DNA from: JALYUA01 sp038239305
GTDB taxonomy: Bacteria; Acidobacteriota; Thermoanaerobaculia; UBA5066; Gp7-AA6
Assembly: GCA_038239305.1 (NCBI GenBank)
Contig: JBBSEW010000060.1
Coordinates: 1-24,634, forward strand
Length of the DNA stretch: 24,634 nt
Reading direction: 5' to 3'
The notes beneath the pieces are model-generated. The model saw nothing but the letters and a program-made list of their open reading frames with translations, was not told the origin of the DNA and did not search any database. The stretch's first letter is position 1. The number at the start of each line of letters is the position of its first letter. This document shows, piece by piece, positions 1 to 7,159 of the stretch. Position numbers and translations under genes: made by a program.

Positions 1-34
1 ACAAAGGAACTCCGCGCAGTAGGGCTGACCTCAT
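1..34 (+). repeat. Dispersed repeat B, copy 1
   Basis: This 34-base segment begins ACAAAGGA and ends GCTGACCTCAT. It matches 402-435 at 33 of 34 positions (A versus T at the ninth base). It starts at the window edge, so the element may extend further left. Confidence 0.8.
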
Positions 35-88
35 TCCCCGATGTCCATAGATTGGGAGGGGACTTATCCTGGGGGTTCTTCAGACGTA

Positions 89-135
89 GCAAACCACGCT
101 CCGCTCGGTCGAGGCCGCATCCGGCGGAGCCGAGC
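89..135 (+). repeat. Dispersed repeat A, copy 1
   Basis: This 47-base segment matches 345-391 with two differences. It contains GCTCGG and CCGAGC near its ends, which could pair as a hairpin stem. In the second copy it is followed 10 bases later by repeat B, so A and B look like parts of one composite intergenic element. Confidence 0.8.
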
Positions 136-276
136 GACGTTACGCCGTGCAGTCCCTCCGCGCACCGCGCTCGGTCATGAGCCCGGCTGAAGCGCGCGGC
201 TCCGGCGACGTAAGAGGGAAGGCGAGCGCTCAGCCGAAGTCAGGCGGCGCAACTCCATCGACGAGCCCGTCCGATC

Positions 277-334
277 CAACCGCTCGCAACGGGAGGAGTC
301 TCCTGACCGGAGGGAAGGAGGAGCCTCCCGTTGC
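277..334 (+). repeat. Repeat C with 11-bp inverted arms
   Basis: The arms GCAACGGGAGG (286-296) and CCTCCCGTTGC (324-334) are perfect reverse complements around a 27-base purine-rich loop, and the stem can be extended outward with a small bulge. Bases 277-311 recur identically at 24600-24634, where the window ends inside the element. This is a REP-like intergenic hairpin; its function is unknown. Confidence 0.75.
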
Positions 335-344
335 GGGAGCCGGA

Positions 345-391
345 GCAAACCACTCTCCGCTCGGTCGAGGCCGCATCCGGCCGAGCCGAGC
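345..391 (+). repeat. Dispersed repeat A, copy 2
   Basis: Second copy of the 47-base repeat seen at 89-135 (45 of 47 identical). It sits directly after the inverted repeat at 277-334 and just before repeat B copy 2. Confidence 0.8.
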
Positions 392-401
392 ACCCTCGGC
401 C

Positions 402-435
402 ACAAAGGATCTCCGCGCAGTAGGGCTGACCTCAT
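402..435 (+). repeat. Dispersed repeat B, copy 2
   Basis: Second copy of the 34-base repeat at 1-34, with one mismatch. It ends 32 bases before the stop codon of the M2 peptidase gene, which reads toward it from the right. Confidence 0.8.
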
Positions 436-467
436 GCTCCGAGCACCATCGCGGCGCAGGCGACGAG

Positions 468-2312
468 CTACCAGCCGACCGCCTTCCCCTTGTTCTGCTC
501 GTCGAGCCACTTCTGCAGCGGCGCGAAATAGTCGCGGATTGCGGTCGCGTCCATCTGACGCTGGCCCGTGAGCTCCTCGAGTGCGTCCGGCCACGGGCGG
601 CTCTGGCCCATCGCGAGCATCTTCGCCAGCCGCTCCCCCGCGGCCTTGCTTCCGTAGATCGAGCATCGATGGAGCGGACCCTTGCAGCCGGCGATCTTCG
701 CCAGCGAGCGATGGAACTGAAACTGGAGAATGTCCGCCAGGAAATAGCGCGTGTACGGGACGTTCGCCGCCACGTGATATTTCGCGCCGGCGTCGAACTC
801 GGCTTCCGTGCGACTACCGGGCGGAGCCACTCCCTGGTACTTGCGGCGGAGCTCCCACCAGGCGCGGTTGTAGTTCTCGGGCGTCACCTCTCCCGAGAAG
901 ACTTTCCAGCGCCACTGATCGATCAGGAGCCCGAACGGCAGAAACGCGAGTTTCGAGAGCGCGCGCTCGAGCAGAAGACCCGTGTCGTGGGAGGCGTCCG
1001 GCGCCTTCGGAATGAAGCCGAGGCGCACGAGGTACTCCGGCGTGATCGAGAGAGCGATCGTGTCGCCGATCGCTTCGTGGAATCCGTCGTTCGCGCTGTC
1101 GCGAAAAGAGAACGGCTGTTCGTTGTAGGCCCGCTGATAGAAGTTGTGCCCGAGCTCGTGGTGGATCGTCGTGAAGTCCTCGCCGGTGATGTCGATGCAC
1201 ATCTTGATCCGCAGGTCGTTCACGTTATCGACGTCCCAGGCGCTCGCGTGGCAGACGACCTCCCGGTCACGCGGCTTGGTGAAGAGCGAGCGCTCCCAGA
1301 ACGTCTTCGGAAGAGGGGCGAATCCGAGCGACGTGAAGAAACCCTCGCCGTAGCGCACCATCTGAAGCGCATCCGTCTTGCGGCTCGTCAGGATCTGCGT
1401 CAGATCCGGCCCGGCGTCGGCGTCTTTCGGGGCGACGAGCGGATAGACGTTCGACCAGTCCTGGGCCCACATGTTTCCGAGAAGGTGCGCGGGGATCGGG
1501 CCGCTGGCGGGCACGGCGTCGCCATATTTCTCGCGCAGCTTCGCGCGGACGTAGGCGTGCAGCGAGACGTACAGGGGCCGGACCTGCTCCCACAGCCGGT
1601 CGAGCTCGCGGGCGAAATCCGCGGGCGGCATGTCGTACTTCGACCGCCACATGGCGCCGGTGTCCGCGAAGCCGAGCTCCCGCGCGCCCTTGTTCGCCAG
1701 CTCGACGTAGCGGGCGAAGTCCTTCCGCATCGGGATCGCGATCGCGTGCCAGCCTTTCCAGACTTCCTCGACCTGCTTCGCATCCTGGCTCGTCGCGAGG
1801 ATCTTGGTGATGTCCTCGAGGTCCAGGCACTTCACGCCGCCGGGCGGGCAGTATTTCCCCTTGCCGTACTCGCCCTCGAGTCGCGCCACGATCTGGGTGA
1901 GCTCCGCGCTCTCCTTCGGGTTGGCGGGCGCCGCCAGCGTGAGGGATGTCTTGAGAAGCCCGATCTTGCGGGCGACGTCGGCGGGAAGCGACACCCCGTC
2001 GAAACGCGCGGCCTGTTTGGCGTACGCGACGGTCGCCGCGATCATCCGCTCGTTGGCCTGCGCGGCGAGCGCTTCCGTGTCGTCGGTGATGTAGGTCGAT
2101 TGCACCCAGCTCGCCCGGGACGCCTCGTTCGCGAGCTGAAGGAGCCGCGGCTCGGCTTCCGTGATGAAAGCAGCCGCTTCCGCGGCCGTGGGCGGGCCCG
2201 AGGCGGTTTTCGGCGACGCCTCAGGCGCCATGGTTCTTGTCTGCCCCGCGGCCGCGGCCGCCGCGAGCGCCCCGGCCAGCAGAGTCACCGCGAGTCGATT
2301 CGAAATGGTCAT
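468..2312 (-). CDS. M2 family metallopeptidase (peptidyl-dipeptidase A, ACE-like), exported
   Basis: The 614-residue protein matches bacterial angiotensin-converting-enzyme homologues, zinc enzymes that remove C-terminal dipeptides from oligopeptides. Residues 1-23 form a signal peptide (short basic start, long Leu/Ala stretch, AAAAAG before the predicted cleavage), so the enzyme should act in the periplasm or outside the cell. The gluzincin zinc site is complete: HHELGH gives H385, E386 and H389, and the third ligand is E413 in GFHEAIGD, 24 residues after H389 as in human ACE domains. Length is normal for bacterial single-domain M2 enzymes. The ATG at 2312 has GGAG six bases upstream. Reading frame is intact. 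It is the last of three minus-strand genes but is separated from DUF885 by 683 bp of repeats, so it probably has its own promoter. Confidence 0.93.
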   Translation of the reverse strand: MTISNRLAVTLLAGALAAAAAAGQTRTMAPEASPKTASGPPTAAEAAAFITEAEPRLLQLANEASRASWVQSTYITDDTEALAAQANERMIAATVAYAKQAARFDGVSLPADVARKIGLLKTSLTLAAPANPKESAELTQIVARLEGEYGKGKYCPPGGVKCLDLEDITKILATSQDAKQVEEVWKGWHAIAIPMRKDFARYVELANKGARELGFADTGAMWRSKYDMPPADFARELDRLWEQVRPLYVSLHAYVRAKLREKYGDAVPASGPIPAHLLGNMWAQDWSNVYPLVAPKDADAGPDLTQILTSRKTDALQMVRYGEGFFTSLGFAPLPKTFWERSLFTKPRDREVVCHASAWDVDNVNDLRIKMCIDITGEDFTTIHHELGHNFYQRAYNEQPFSFRDSANDGFHEAIGDTIALSITPEYLVRLGFIPKAPDASHDTGLLLERALSKLAFLPFGLLIDQWRWKVFSGEVTPENYNRAWWELRRKYQGVAPPGSRTEAEFDAGAKYHVAANVPYTRYFLADILQFQFHRSLAKIAGCKGPLHRCSIYGSKAAGERLAKMLAMGQSRPWPDALEELTGQRQMDATAIRDYFAPLQKWLDEQNKGKAVGW

Positions 2313-2410
2313 GGTTCACTCCGTGCAGTCTCCCCAGATCGTTTGCGGAGTTCGGGATGGCGTGCGCGACAGCCTATCGAATTCGGGCCGCTCGCGCCGG
2401 CCCTAGTCAG

Positions 2411-2515
2411 AAATCGGGTGATCGGGTGATCGGGTGATCAATCAAAGGGAATCGGAGGATCGGAGGATCGGTGGAGATCACTGGCGCACCCGATCCTCTC
2501 CCGCTGAGAGAGGGG
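2411..2515 (+). repeat. 8-bp periodic GATC array plus GC-rich hairpin, copy 1
   Basis: The segment repeats ATCGGGTG, then has a TGATCAATCA block, GGGAATCGG and GGATCGG units. It ends with CCTCTC ... GAGAGG (2495-2514), a short hairpin. The order of blocks is the same as at 21880-22005 and 24296-24555. Here it lies upstream of the M2 start and reads away from it. Confidence 0.75.
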
Positions 2516-2715
2516 AATCCGCTCCCGCGGTGTAACGGAAGTCTCCCTGGAGCCCGCCGCCGGCGGAGCCACCCGTACGAGGCCATGAGAGAGGGAGCAC
2601 ACCGATCTCGAGCTCTTGCCTCTCGGCAGCTGCGACCGAACGACGAGCGGCGGCAGACTCTCTCCCTCAGCACCGAGGCCGGCGCGTGCCTCGGTAGGGC
2701 GGCGCAGCCGGCGGC

Positions 2716-2769
2716 GGGCGGGTTTTCAGTACGCTGCAGTCACGGGATCGGAAGTTCGAAAACCCGCCC
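2716..2769. repeat. Inverted repeat with 12-bp perfect arms
   Basis: GGGCGGGTTTTC (2716-2727) and GAAAACCCGCCC (2758-2769) are exact reverse complements separated by 30 bases. No T-run follows on either strand, so a classical intrinsic terminator is not supported. It lies in the gap between DUF885 and M2. Confidence 0.6.
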
Positions 2770-2865
2770 ATCCTCTGTCCCTGTCACCTCTCAGCCACCC
2801 GGCCTCCGTCGCGAACGACAGAACTCCCCTCTCAACCGCCATCTCGCCTCGCAGTGTTCGGATCC

Positions 2866-2940
2866 CCAGATTCCCCGATCGTTCGATAACTCGATGGATC
2901 GCGAGATCATGAGATCGCGAGATCGCGAGATTCCAACTCG
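2866..2940 (-). repeat. 8-bp periodic GATC array, copy 2 (minus orientation)
   Basis: Read on the minus strand this is GAATCTCGCG, then ATCTCGCG, ATCTCATG, ATCTCGCG and ATCCATCG units, matching 21799-21840 almost base for base. It begins about 55 bases after the DUF885 stop codon in the direction of transcription. Only the first half of the composite element is present. Confidence 0.75.
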
Positions 2941-2995
2941 AAGCGACACGCGCCTGACGGGTAAGGCCGACAAATCCTGACGACTGGACGAGGGA

Positions 2996-4798
2996 TCAGG
3001 CGGGCTTGCGGGGGGTCTTCTGATCCGCGATCCAGAGCTCGATCCGGTTGGCGAGGATGTCCAGGGGGAGCGCGCCGGCGCCCAGGATCGCGTCGTGGAA
3101 GGCGCGGATGTCGAAGCGGTCGCCGAGGGCGCGTTTGGCGCGGTCTCGCAGCTCGAGGATCTTGAGCTGGCCGATCTTGTAGGCGAGCGCCTGGCCCGGC
3201 CACGCGATGTAGCGGTCCGTCTCGCTCTGCACCTCGACCTCGTCGATCGCCGAGTGGTCGTGGAAGAACTGCACGACCTGTTCGCGCGACCACTTCTTGT
3301 AGTGGAACCCCGTGTCGACGACGAGGCGGATGGCCCGCAGCATCTCGTCCTGGAGACGTCCGTAGTCGCTGAACGGATCCTTGTAGAACCCGACGTCCTT
3401 GCCCAGCCTCTCCGAGTAGAGCGCCCAGCCCTCGACGAACGCCGTGTAATGCGATTGTTGCCGCACGGGCGGAAGCTCGTCCAGCTCCTGCGCGATCGAG
3501 AGCTGCAGGTGATGTCCCGGCACGCCCTCGTGGTACGCCGTCGATTCCGTCGAGATCGTCTTCCGTGTCTCGGGCTCGCTCGTGTTCACCTCGATCCGGC
3601 CCGGCCGCGATCCGTCCTTCGCGCCGGGGTTGTACGCCGCGCCGGACGCCTCCTTTTCCCGGAACGTCTCGACCGCCGCCACCTCGAACCCCGCTTTCGG
3701 GAGCCGGCCGAAGAGCTTCGGCAGCTGCGGACGCATCTGGTCGATGTACTGGCGATACGCCGTCAGGATCGCCTCGCGGGAGCGGTAGTGAAGCTTCGGA
3801 TCCTTGTCGATCGACGCATTGAAGCTCTTCAGGTCTGCGAAGCCCTGCTGGCGGGCGATGACAAGCATCTGCTTCTCGATATCGGCGACCTGCGCGAGAC
3901 CGATCGCGTGGATCTCCTCGGGCGTTTTCTCGGTCGTCGTCTGCCGCTTGACCTGCGCGGCGTAACGCGCGCTGCCGTCCGGAAGAGACCACAAGCCGGG
4001 CTCCGTACGGCCCTTCGGCGCGTACTCCTCCTTCACGAAACGCGTGAACTTCGCGTACGCCGGAAGGACGTCGTCGCGCAGAGCCGCGAGCATCGCCTCC
4101 CGGATTCGCGCCTGTTCCGCAGCGGCGATTTCCGCCGGCATCTTCGCGAGAGGCTGGGCGAACGGCGTGTCTTCGGGCTTCTGGCCGGCGATCGTTCCGG
4201 CCTGTGTGACGACCTTCTCGAGCAGGAATCGCGGCTGCATCAGGCCATCCGAGAGACCCTTGCGCATTCGCGCGGTCACGTCGTCGAACTGCCGGGGAAT
4301 CCGCTTCAGCCGCGCGATGTAGTCGTCGAAGTCCTTGACGTTCAGAAACGACAGCAGCGGGACGAGCTGCGGCGCGTTCAGATGAATCCCTCCGAACTGG
4401 CTGACCGGCATCTCCCAGGCATGAAACTTCTCGTTTGCGATCGACTCGCGAAGATCGCGGACGAGAAGAATCTTGGTGAGCGCTTCCTGCTCTGGAAATC
4501 CCCTGGTGTCGATTACCTCGAGGCGCGCGAGCCACTCGCGGTCCTTCTTCTGGTCCGCCAGGATCGCGGCCTCGGACAGGTCCGAGAGCTTGTCGTTCCA
4601 GCGCTTGTCCCCGAGGATGGACGCAAACTCCGGGCTCTGCGCGAGCGTGTACTCCCAGTGCTCCGCGAGCAGGCCGTCCAGGGCCTTGCGCCGCGCCGCG
4701 AGATCTTCGGCCGCCGGGGACGCCGCGGCGCTGGCGGCGATCACCAAGAGCATGGCCGTCGCCGCGAGAAGCCGCCCGGAGAAGAACTGTCGGAGCAT
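2996..4798 (-). CDS. DUF885 family metallopeptidase-like protein, exported
   Basis: The 600-residue protein belongs to the DUF885 family, presumed zinc peptidases distantly related to the M3/gluzincin fold; precise substrates are not established. Residues 1-27 are a signal peptide (LLAATAMLLVIAASAAAS). The family motif HEGVPGHH is at residues 423-430, with a downstream EGWALYSE segment (E456 is the likely third ligand), both typical of the family. Length of about 600 residues is usual. The ATG at 4798 has GGGGGAG immediately upstream. It follows the RNB ribonuclease gene by 58 bp on the same strand, so the two may be cotranscribed. An 8-bp repeat array lies downstream of its stop. Confidence 0.9.
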   Translation of the reverse strand: MLRQFFSGRLLAATAMLLVIAASAAASPAAEDLAARRKALDGLLAEHWEYTLAQSPEFASILGDKRWNDKLSDLSEAAILADQKKDREWLARLEVIDTRGFPEQEALTKILLVRDLRESIANEKFHAWEMPVSQFGGIHLNAPQLVPLLSFLNVKDFDDYIARLKRIPRQFDDVTARMRKGLSDGLMQPRFLLEKVVTQAGTIAGQKPEDTPFAQPLAKMPAEIAAAEQARIREAMLAALRDDVLPAYAKFTRFVKEEYAPKGRTEPGLWSLPDGSARYAAQVKRQTTTEKTPEEIHAIGLAQVADIEKQMLVIARQQGFADLKSFNASIDKDPKLHYRSREAILTAYRQYIDQMRPQLPKLFGRLPKAGFEVAAVETFREKEASGAAYNPGAKDGSRPGRIEVNTSEPETRKTISTESTAYHEGVPGHHLQLSIAQELDELPPVRQQSHYTAFVEGWALYSERLGKDVGFYKDPFSDYGRLQDEMLRAIRLVVDTGFHYKKWSREQVVQFFHDHSAIDEVEVQSETDRYIAWPGQALAYKIGQLKILELRDRAKRALGDRFDIRAFHDAILGAGALPLDILANRIELWIADQKTPRKPA

Positions 4799-4856
4799 GG
4801 CTCCCCCTTTGCCCCGGACATACGGAATCGGGCTCTGCAGGTTGCGGCCGGCGTCG

Positions 4857-6329
4857 TTACGTCCGGACGAAATCGATGAAGCCGCGCTCGAAGTCCGTCG
4901 CGATGAGCTTGACGCGGACTTTCTGTCCCACTTCGAGGCCCTGGTCTCCGTGGACGAGCTTGCCTTCGACGAGCGGAGAGAGGATGCGCACCCAGGTTCC
5001 CTTCTCGGAAGCCCCCGTGACGATGCCGTCGAAGCGCTGCCCGACCCGGCCTTCGAGGAGCAGCGCCGCCGCCGACTTGCGCACCTGGCGCTCGACCTTG
5101 TCCGCGTCGTCCTCCTGCTCCGTGCAATGCGCCGCGAGCTCCGTGAGCTCCGCGTCGGTGTACGGCCGCGCGCCCGCGCCCGCGAGAACGGCCTTCACCA
5201 GCCGCTGCGTGATGAGGTCCGGAAACCGGCGGTTCGGCGCCGTCGAGTGCGTGTAGTCGCGAACCGCCAGCCCGAAGTGGCCTATGGGAGCCGCGCCGGG
5301 CCCCTCGAGGACGTACTCGCCCGCGCCCATCAGCTTCACGATCACGAGCGAGAGGTCGGGGAAGCGAAGCGGATCGGCCTTCCGTCGCCGCGACAGGAAG
5401 TCTTCGAGCGCGCGCGAATCCGGTTCGGGCGGCAGATGATCGCCCTCTTCCTTCGCGATCTCGACGATGCGCGGCCACCTCTCCGGGACGCGCACCACGC
5501 GCCGCAGGGATGAGACGCCCTTCGACGCCAGAAACCGCGCGATGACGCCGTTTCCGGCGACCATCAGCTCCTCGATCAGCTGTCGCGCCCGGTTGTGCGC
5601 TTCCTGGCGCAGATCGACGACCTGCTCCCCGTCGAAGACAGCCTTCGGCTGAAGCGTCTCGAGCTCCAGGGCGCCGCCCTCGTGCCGCATTTCCCGGAGT
5701 TTCTGCGCGACCGCGTCCTGGGCGCGCAGCTGGGCGTCCATGCCGGCGACCGATTTCGCGGCGGCTGGCTCGTCGCCCTTTCCGTCGAGCCACGCGGCGA
5801 CCGAGTCGTAAGCGAGCTTGGACCTGTTGCGGACGCGCGCGCGGTAGACATCGGACGAAGTCAGAGTTCCGTCGCCCCCGAAAGTCATCTCGATGATGAC
5901 CGCGAGACGATCCTGGTCCGCGTTCAACGATGTCAGGTCGGTCGAAAGCCGCTCCGGCAGCATGGGAAAAATGCGCGCCGCCGTGTACACGGAGGTCGTG
6001 TTTGCCCTCGCGTGATCGTCGATCGGCGTCCCCTTCTTCACGACGGAGTCCACGTCGGCGATCGCCACGAGGATTTTCACGTTTCCGGATCCCGCGTCCC
6101 CGGAAACGGAGAGCTGATCGAGATCCCGCGAGTCGTCGTTGTCGATCGAGCACCACAGGAGAGACGTGAGATCGCGGACGTCGAGGCCCGCATCGGCGCC
6201 CGGTCCGGTGATCGCCGCGAGCTGCTGCTGCGCCGCGGGCGAGAACTCCGGCTCGAGGCCCCGGTCGAGCATGGCCTGCCGGGCAATTTCCGCGAGGTCC
6301 GAACGGGAGTGACGGACGTTGGAGCTCAT
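4857..6329 (-). CDS. RNB-domain (RNase II/R-type) exoribonuclease with C-terminal S1 domain
   Basis: The 490-residue protein is a compact RNase II-superfamily member, expected to degrade RNA 3' to 5' in the cytoplasm. The RNB domain begins almost at once: SIDNDDSRDLDQ at residues 61-72 aligns with the catalytic aspartate cluster of E. coli RNase II (D63, D69, D71 matching D201, D207, D209). The fourth position (D210) is Gln72. A typical HSTAPNRRFPDL segment follows, and residues about 428-490 resemble an S1 RNA-binding domain. The N-terminal cold-shock domains of RNase II and RNase R are missing. The ATG at 6329 lacks a clear ribosome-binding site. The gene is divergent from the NTF2-like gene (98 bp apart) and upstream of DUF885. 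Confidence 0.88.
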   Translation of the reverse strand: MSSNVRHSRSDLAEIARQAMLDRGLEPEFSPAAQQQLAAITGPGADAGLDVRDLTSLLWCSIDNDDSRDLDQLSVSGDAGSGNVKILVAIADVDSVVKKGTPIDDHARANTTSVYTAARIFPMLPERLSTDLTSLNADQDRLAVIIEMTFGGDGTLTSSDVYRARVRNRSKLAYDSVAAWLDGKGDEPAAAKSVAGMDAQLRAQDAVAQKLREMRHEGGALELETLQPKAVFDGEQVVDLRQEAHNRARQLIEELMVAGNGVIARFLASKGVSSLRRVVRVPERWPRIVEIAKEEGDHLPPEPDSRALEDFLSRRRKADPLRFPDLSLVIVKLMGAGEYVLEGPGAAPIGHFGLAVRDYTHSTAPNRRFPDLITQRLVKAVLAGAGARPYTDAELTELAAHCTEQEDDADKVERQVRKSAAALLLEGRVGQRFDGIVTGASEKGTWVRILSPLVEGKLVHGDQGLEVGQKVRVKLIATDFERGFIDFVRT

Positions 6330-6427
6330 GGCGAAGGAATGTACACCGGAGGCCGGTTCCCTCCCCCATGCTTCGAAGGTCGAGGGCCCCGCGCCGGAGC
6401 GGATACGATCTTCCTCGAGGAGGACTC

Positions 6428-7048
6428 ATGCTGAAAACGATTCGCGATCTCGCGGGGTGCTCCGCCCTCGCCGCTCTGGCCGCCCTGGCTCTCTCGTCTT
6501 CCGCGACGGCGCAAACGACGCCTTCCCCGGTGGCCATGAGCGTTCCCACTGCCGCGCCGACCCGCCCGCCGCAGCCGCCGGCACCTCCGGAGGCCGTTTC
6601 CGTCGACGCGATCATCCGCTCCCTCTACGCCGCCGTCTCCCATCCCCCCAACCAGGAGCCCGACTGGGCGATCATGCGGGCGATCTTCCTCCCGGCCGCG
6701 CGCCTCATCCCGCCGGCTCGCCCGAACGGCGAGTTCACGTTCCTGAGCGCCGAGGAGTTCATCACGCGGGTGTCAAAGGGGATTGCGACGCGGCGCGAGC
6801 AGGGCAAGGAGACGGGATTCTCCGAGCGCGAGATTTCGCGCAAGACCGATTGTTTCGGCAACGTGTGCCAGCTTTTCTCGACCTACGAGTCGCGGTACAC
6901 GGCGGCGGACCTGAAGCCGTTCGCCCGCGGCATCAATGCGATCCAGCTCGTCCGCGACGGCAACCGCTGGTGGATCGTCAACGTCCTCTGGGATCAGGAA
7001 GCGCCGGACAAACCAATTCCGGCGGGATATCTGACGGGGAAAAACTAA
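6428..7048 (+). CDS. Exported NTF2-like (SnoaL/DUF4440-type) protein of unknown role
   Basis: The 206-residue protein starts at the ATG at 6428, preceded by GAGGAGGA; an upstream in-frame ATG at 6368 lacks this and would bury the signal peptide. Residues 1-29 form a signal peptide ending SSSATAQ. After a Pro/Ala-rich linker the body (from about residue 58) resembles NTF2-like proteins: a helix with LYAAVSHPPNQEPDW, LFLPAARL-type strand, a central FSTYESRY, and a terminal RWWIVNVLWDQE strand. NTF2-like folds serve as small enzymes or binding proteins, so no activity can be assigned. It stands alone, divergent from the ribonuclease gene and convergent with kup. Confidence 0.75.
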   Translation: MLKTIRDLAGCSALAALAALALSSSATAQTTPSPVAMSVPTAAPTRPPQPPAPPEAVSVDAIIRSLYAAVSHPPNQEPDWAIMRAIFLPAARLIPPARPNGEFTFLSAEEFITRVSKGIATRREQGKETGFSEREISRKTDCFGNVCQLFSTYESRYTAADLKPFARGINAIQLVRDGNRWWIVNVLWDQEAPDKPIPAGYLTGKN

Positions 7049-7159
7049 GGTAAAAGCCGGGCCGTTTTCGGCTGTCGACTCTGTTATCGGTTTCGTCGTT
7101 CGAAGCCGAAGGCCGAATCGCCGCTCCCAACTGCCGACCGAAGACGGATAGCGGACAAC

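Larger units (their letters stand above)
1..467. other. Gene-less stretch filled with dispersed repeats
   Basis: No credible gene is visible here; open frames in this stretch are GC-driven and resemble no family I know. It lies beyond the 3' end of the M2 peptidase gene. It contains two copies each of two repeat motifs (1-34 with 402-435, and 89-135 with 345-391) and one inverted-repeat element (277-334) whose left part recurs at the right end of the window. Confidence 0.8.
2313..2995. other. 683-bp gene-less gap rich in repeats
   Basis: No protein in either strand resembles a real gene. The stretch holds an 8-bp periodic array followed by a GC-rich hairpin in plus orientation (2411-2515), a 12-bp inverted repeat (2716-2769), and a second 8-bp array in minus orientation (2866-2940) downstream of the DUF885 stop codon. 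The promoter of the M2 gene must lie in the left part, but I cannot pick it with confidence. Confidence 0.8.

Noticed and set aside
147..2429. Very long open frame antisense to the M2 peptidase; similar long antisense frames lie opposite DUF885, kup, the symporter, M4/M13, UbiB and the ABC exporter.
   Set aside because: They mirror the codon structure of GC-rich genes, have Arg/Asp/Glu/Leu-rich composition and match no family, while the opposite strand shows clear conserved motifs.
7049..7159. Possible shared repeat with 18743-18857, since both contain GGCTGTCG and GCCGA fragments.
   Set aside because: The matches are short and not collinear, so chance in GC-rich DNA is enough to explain them.
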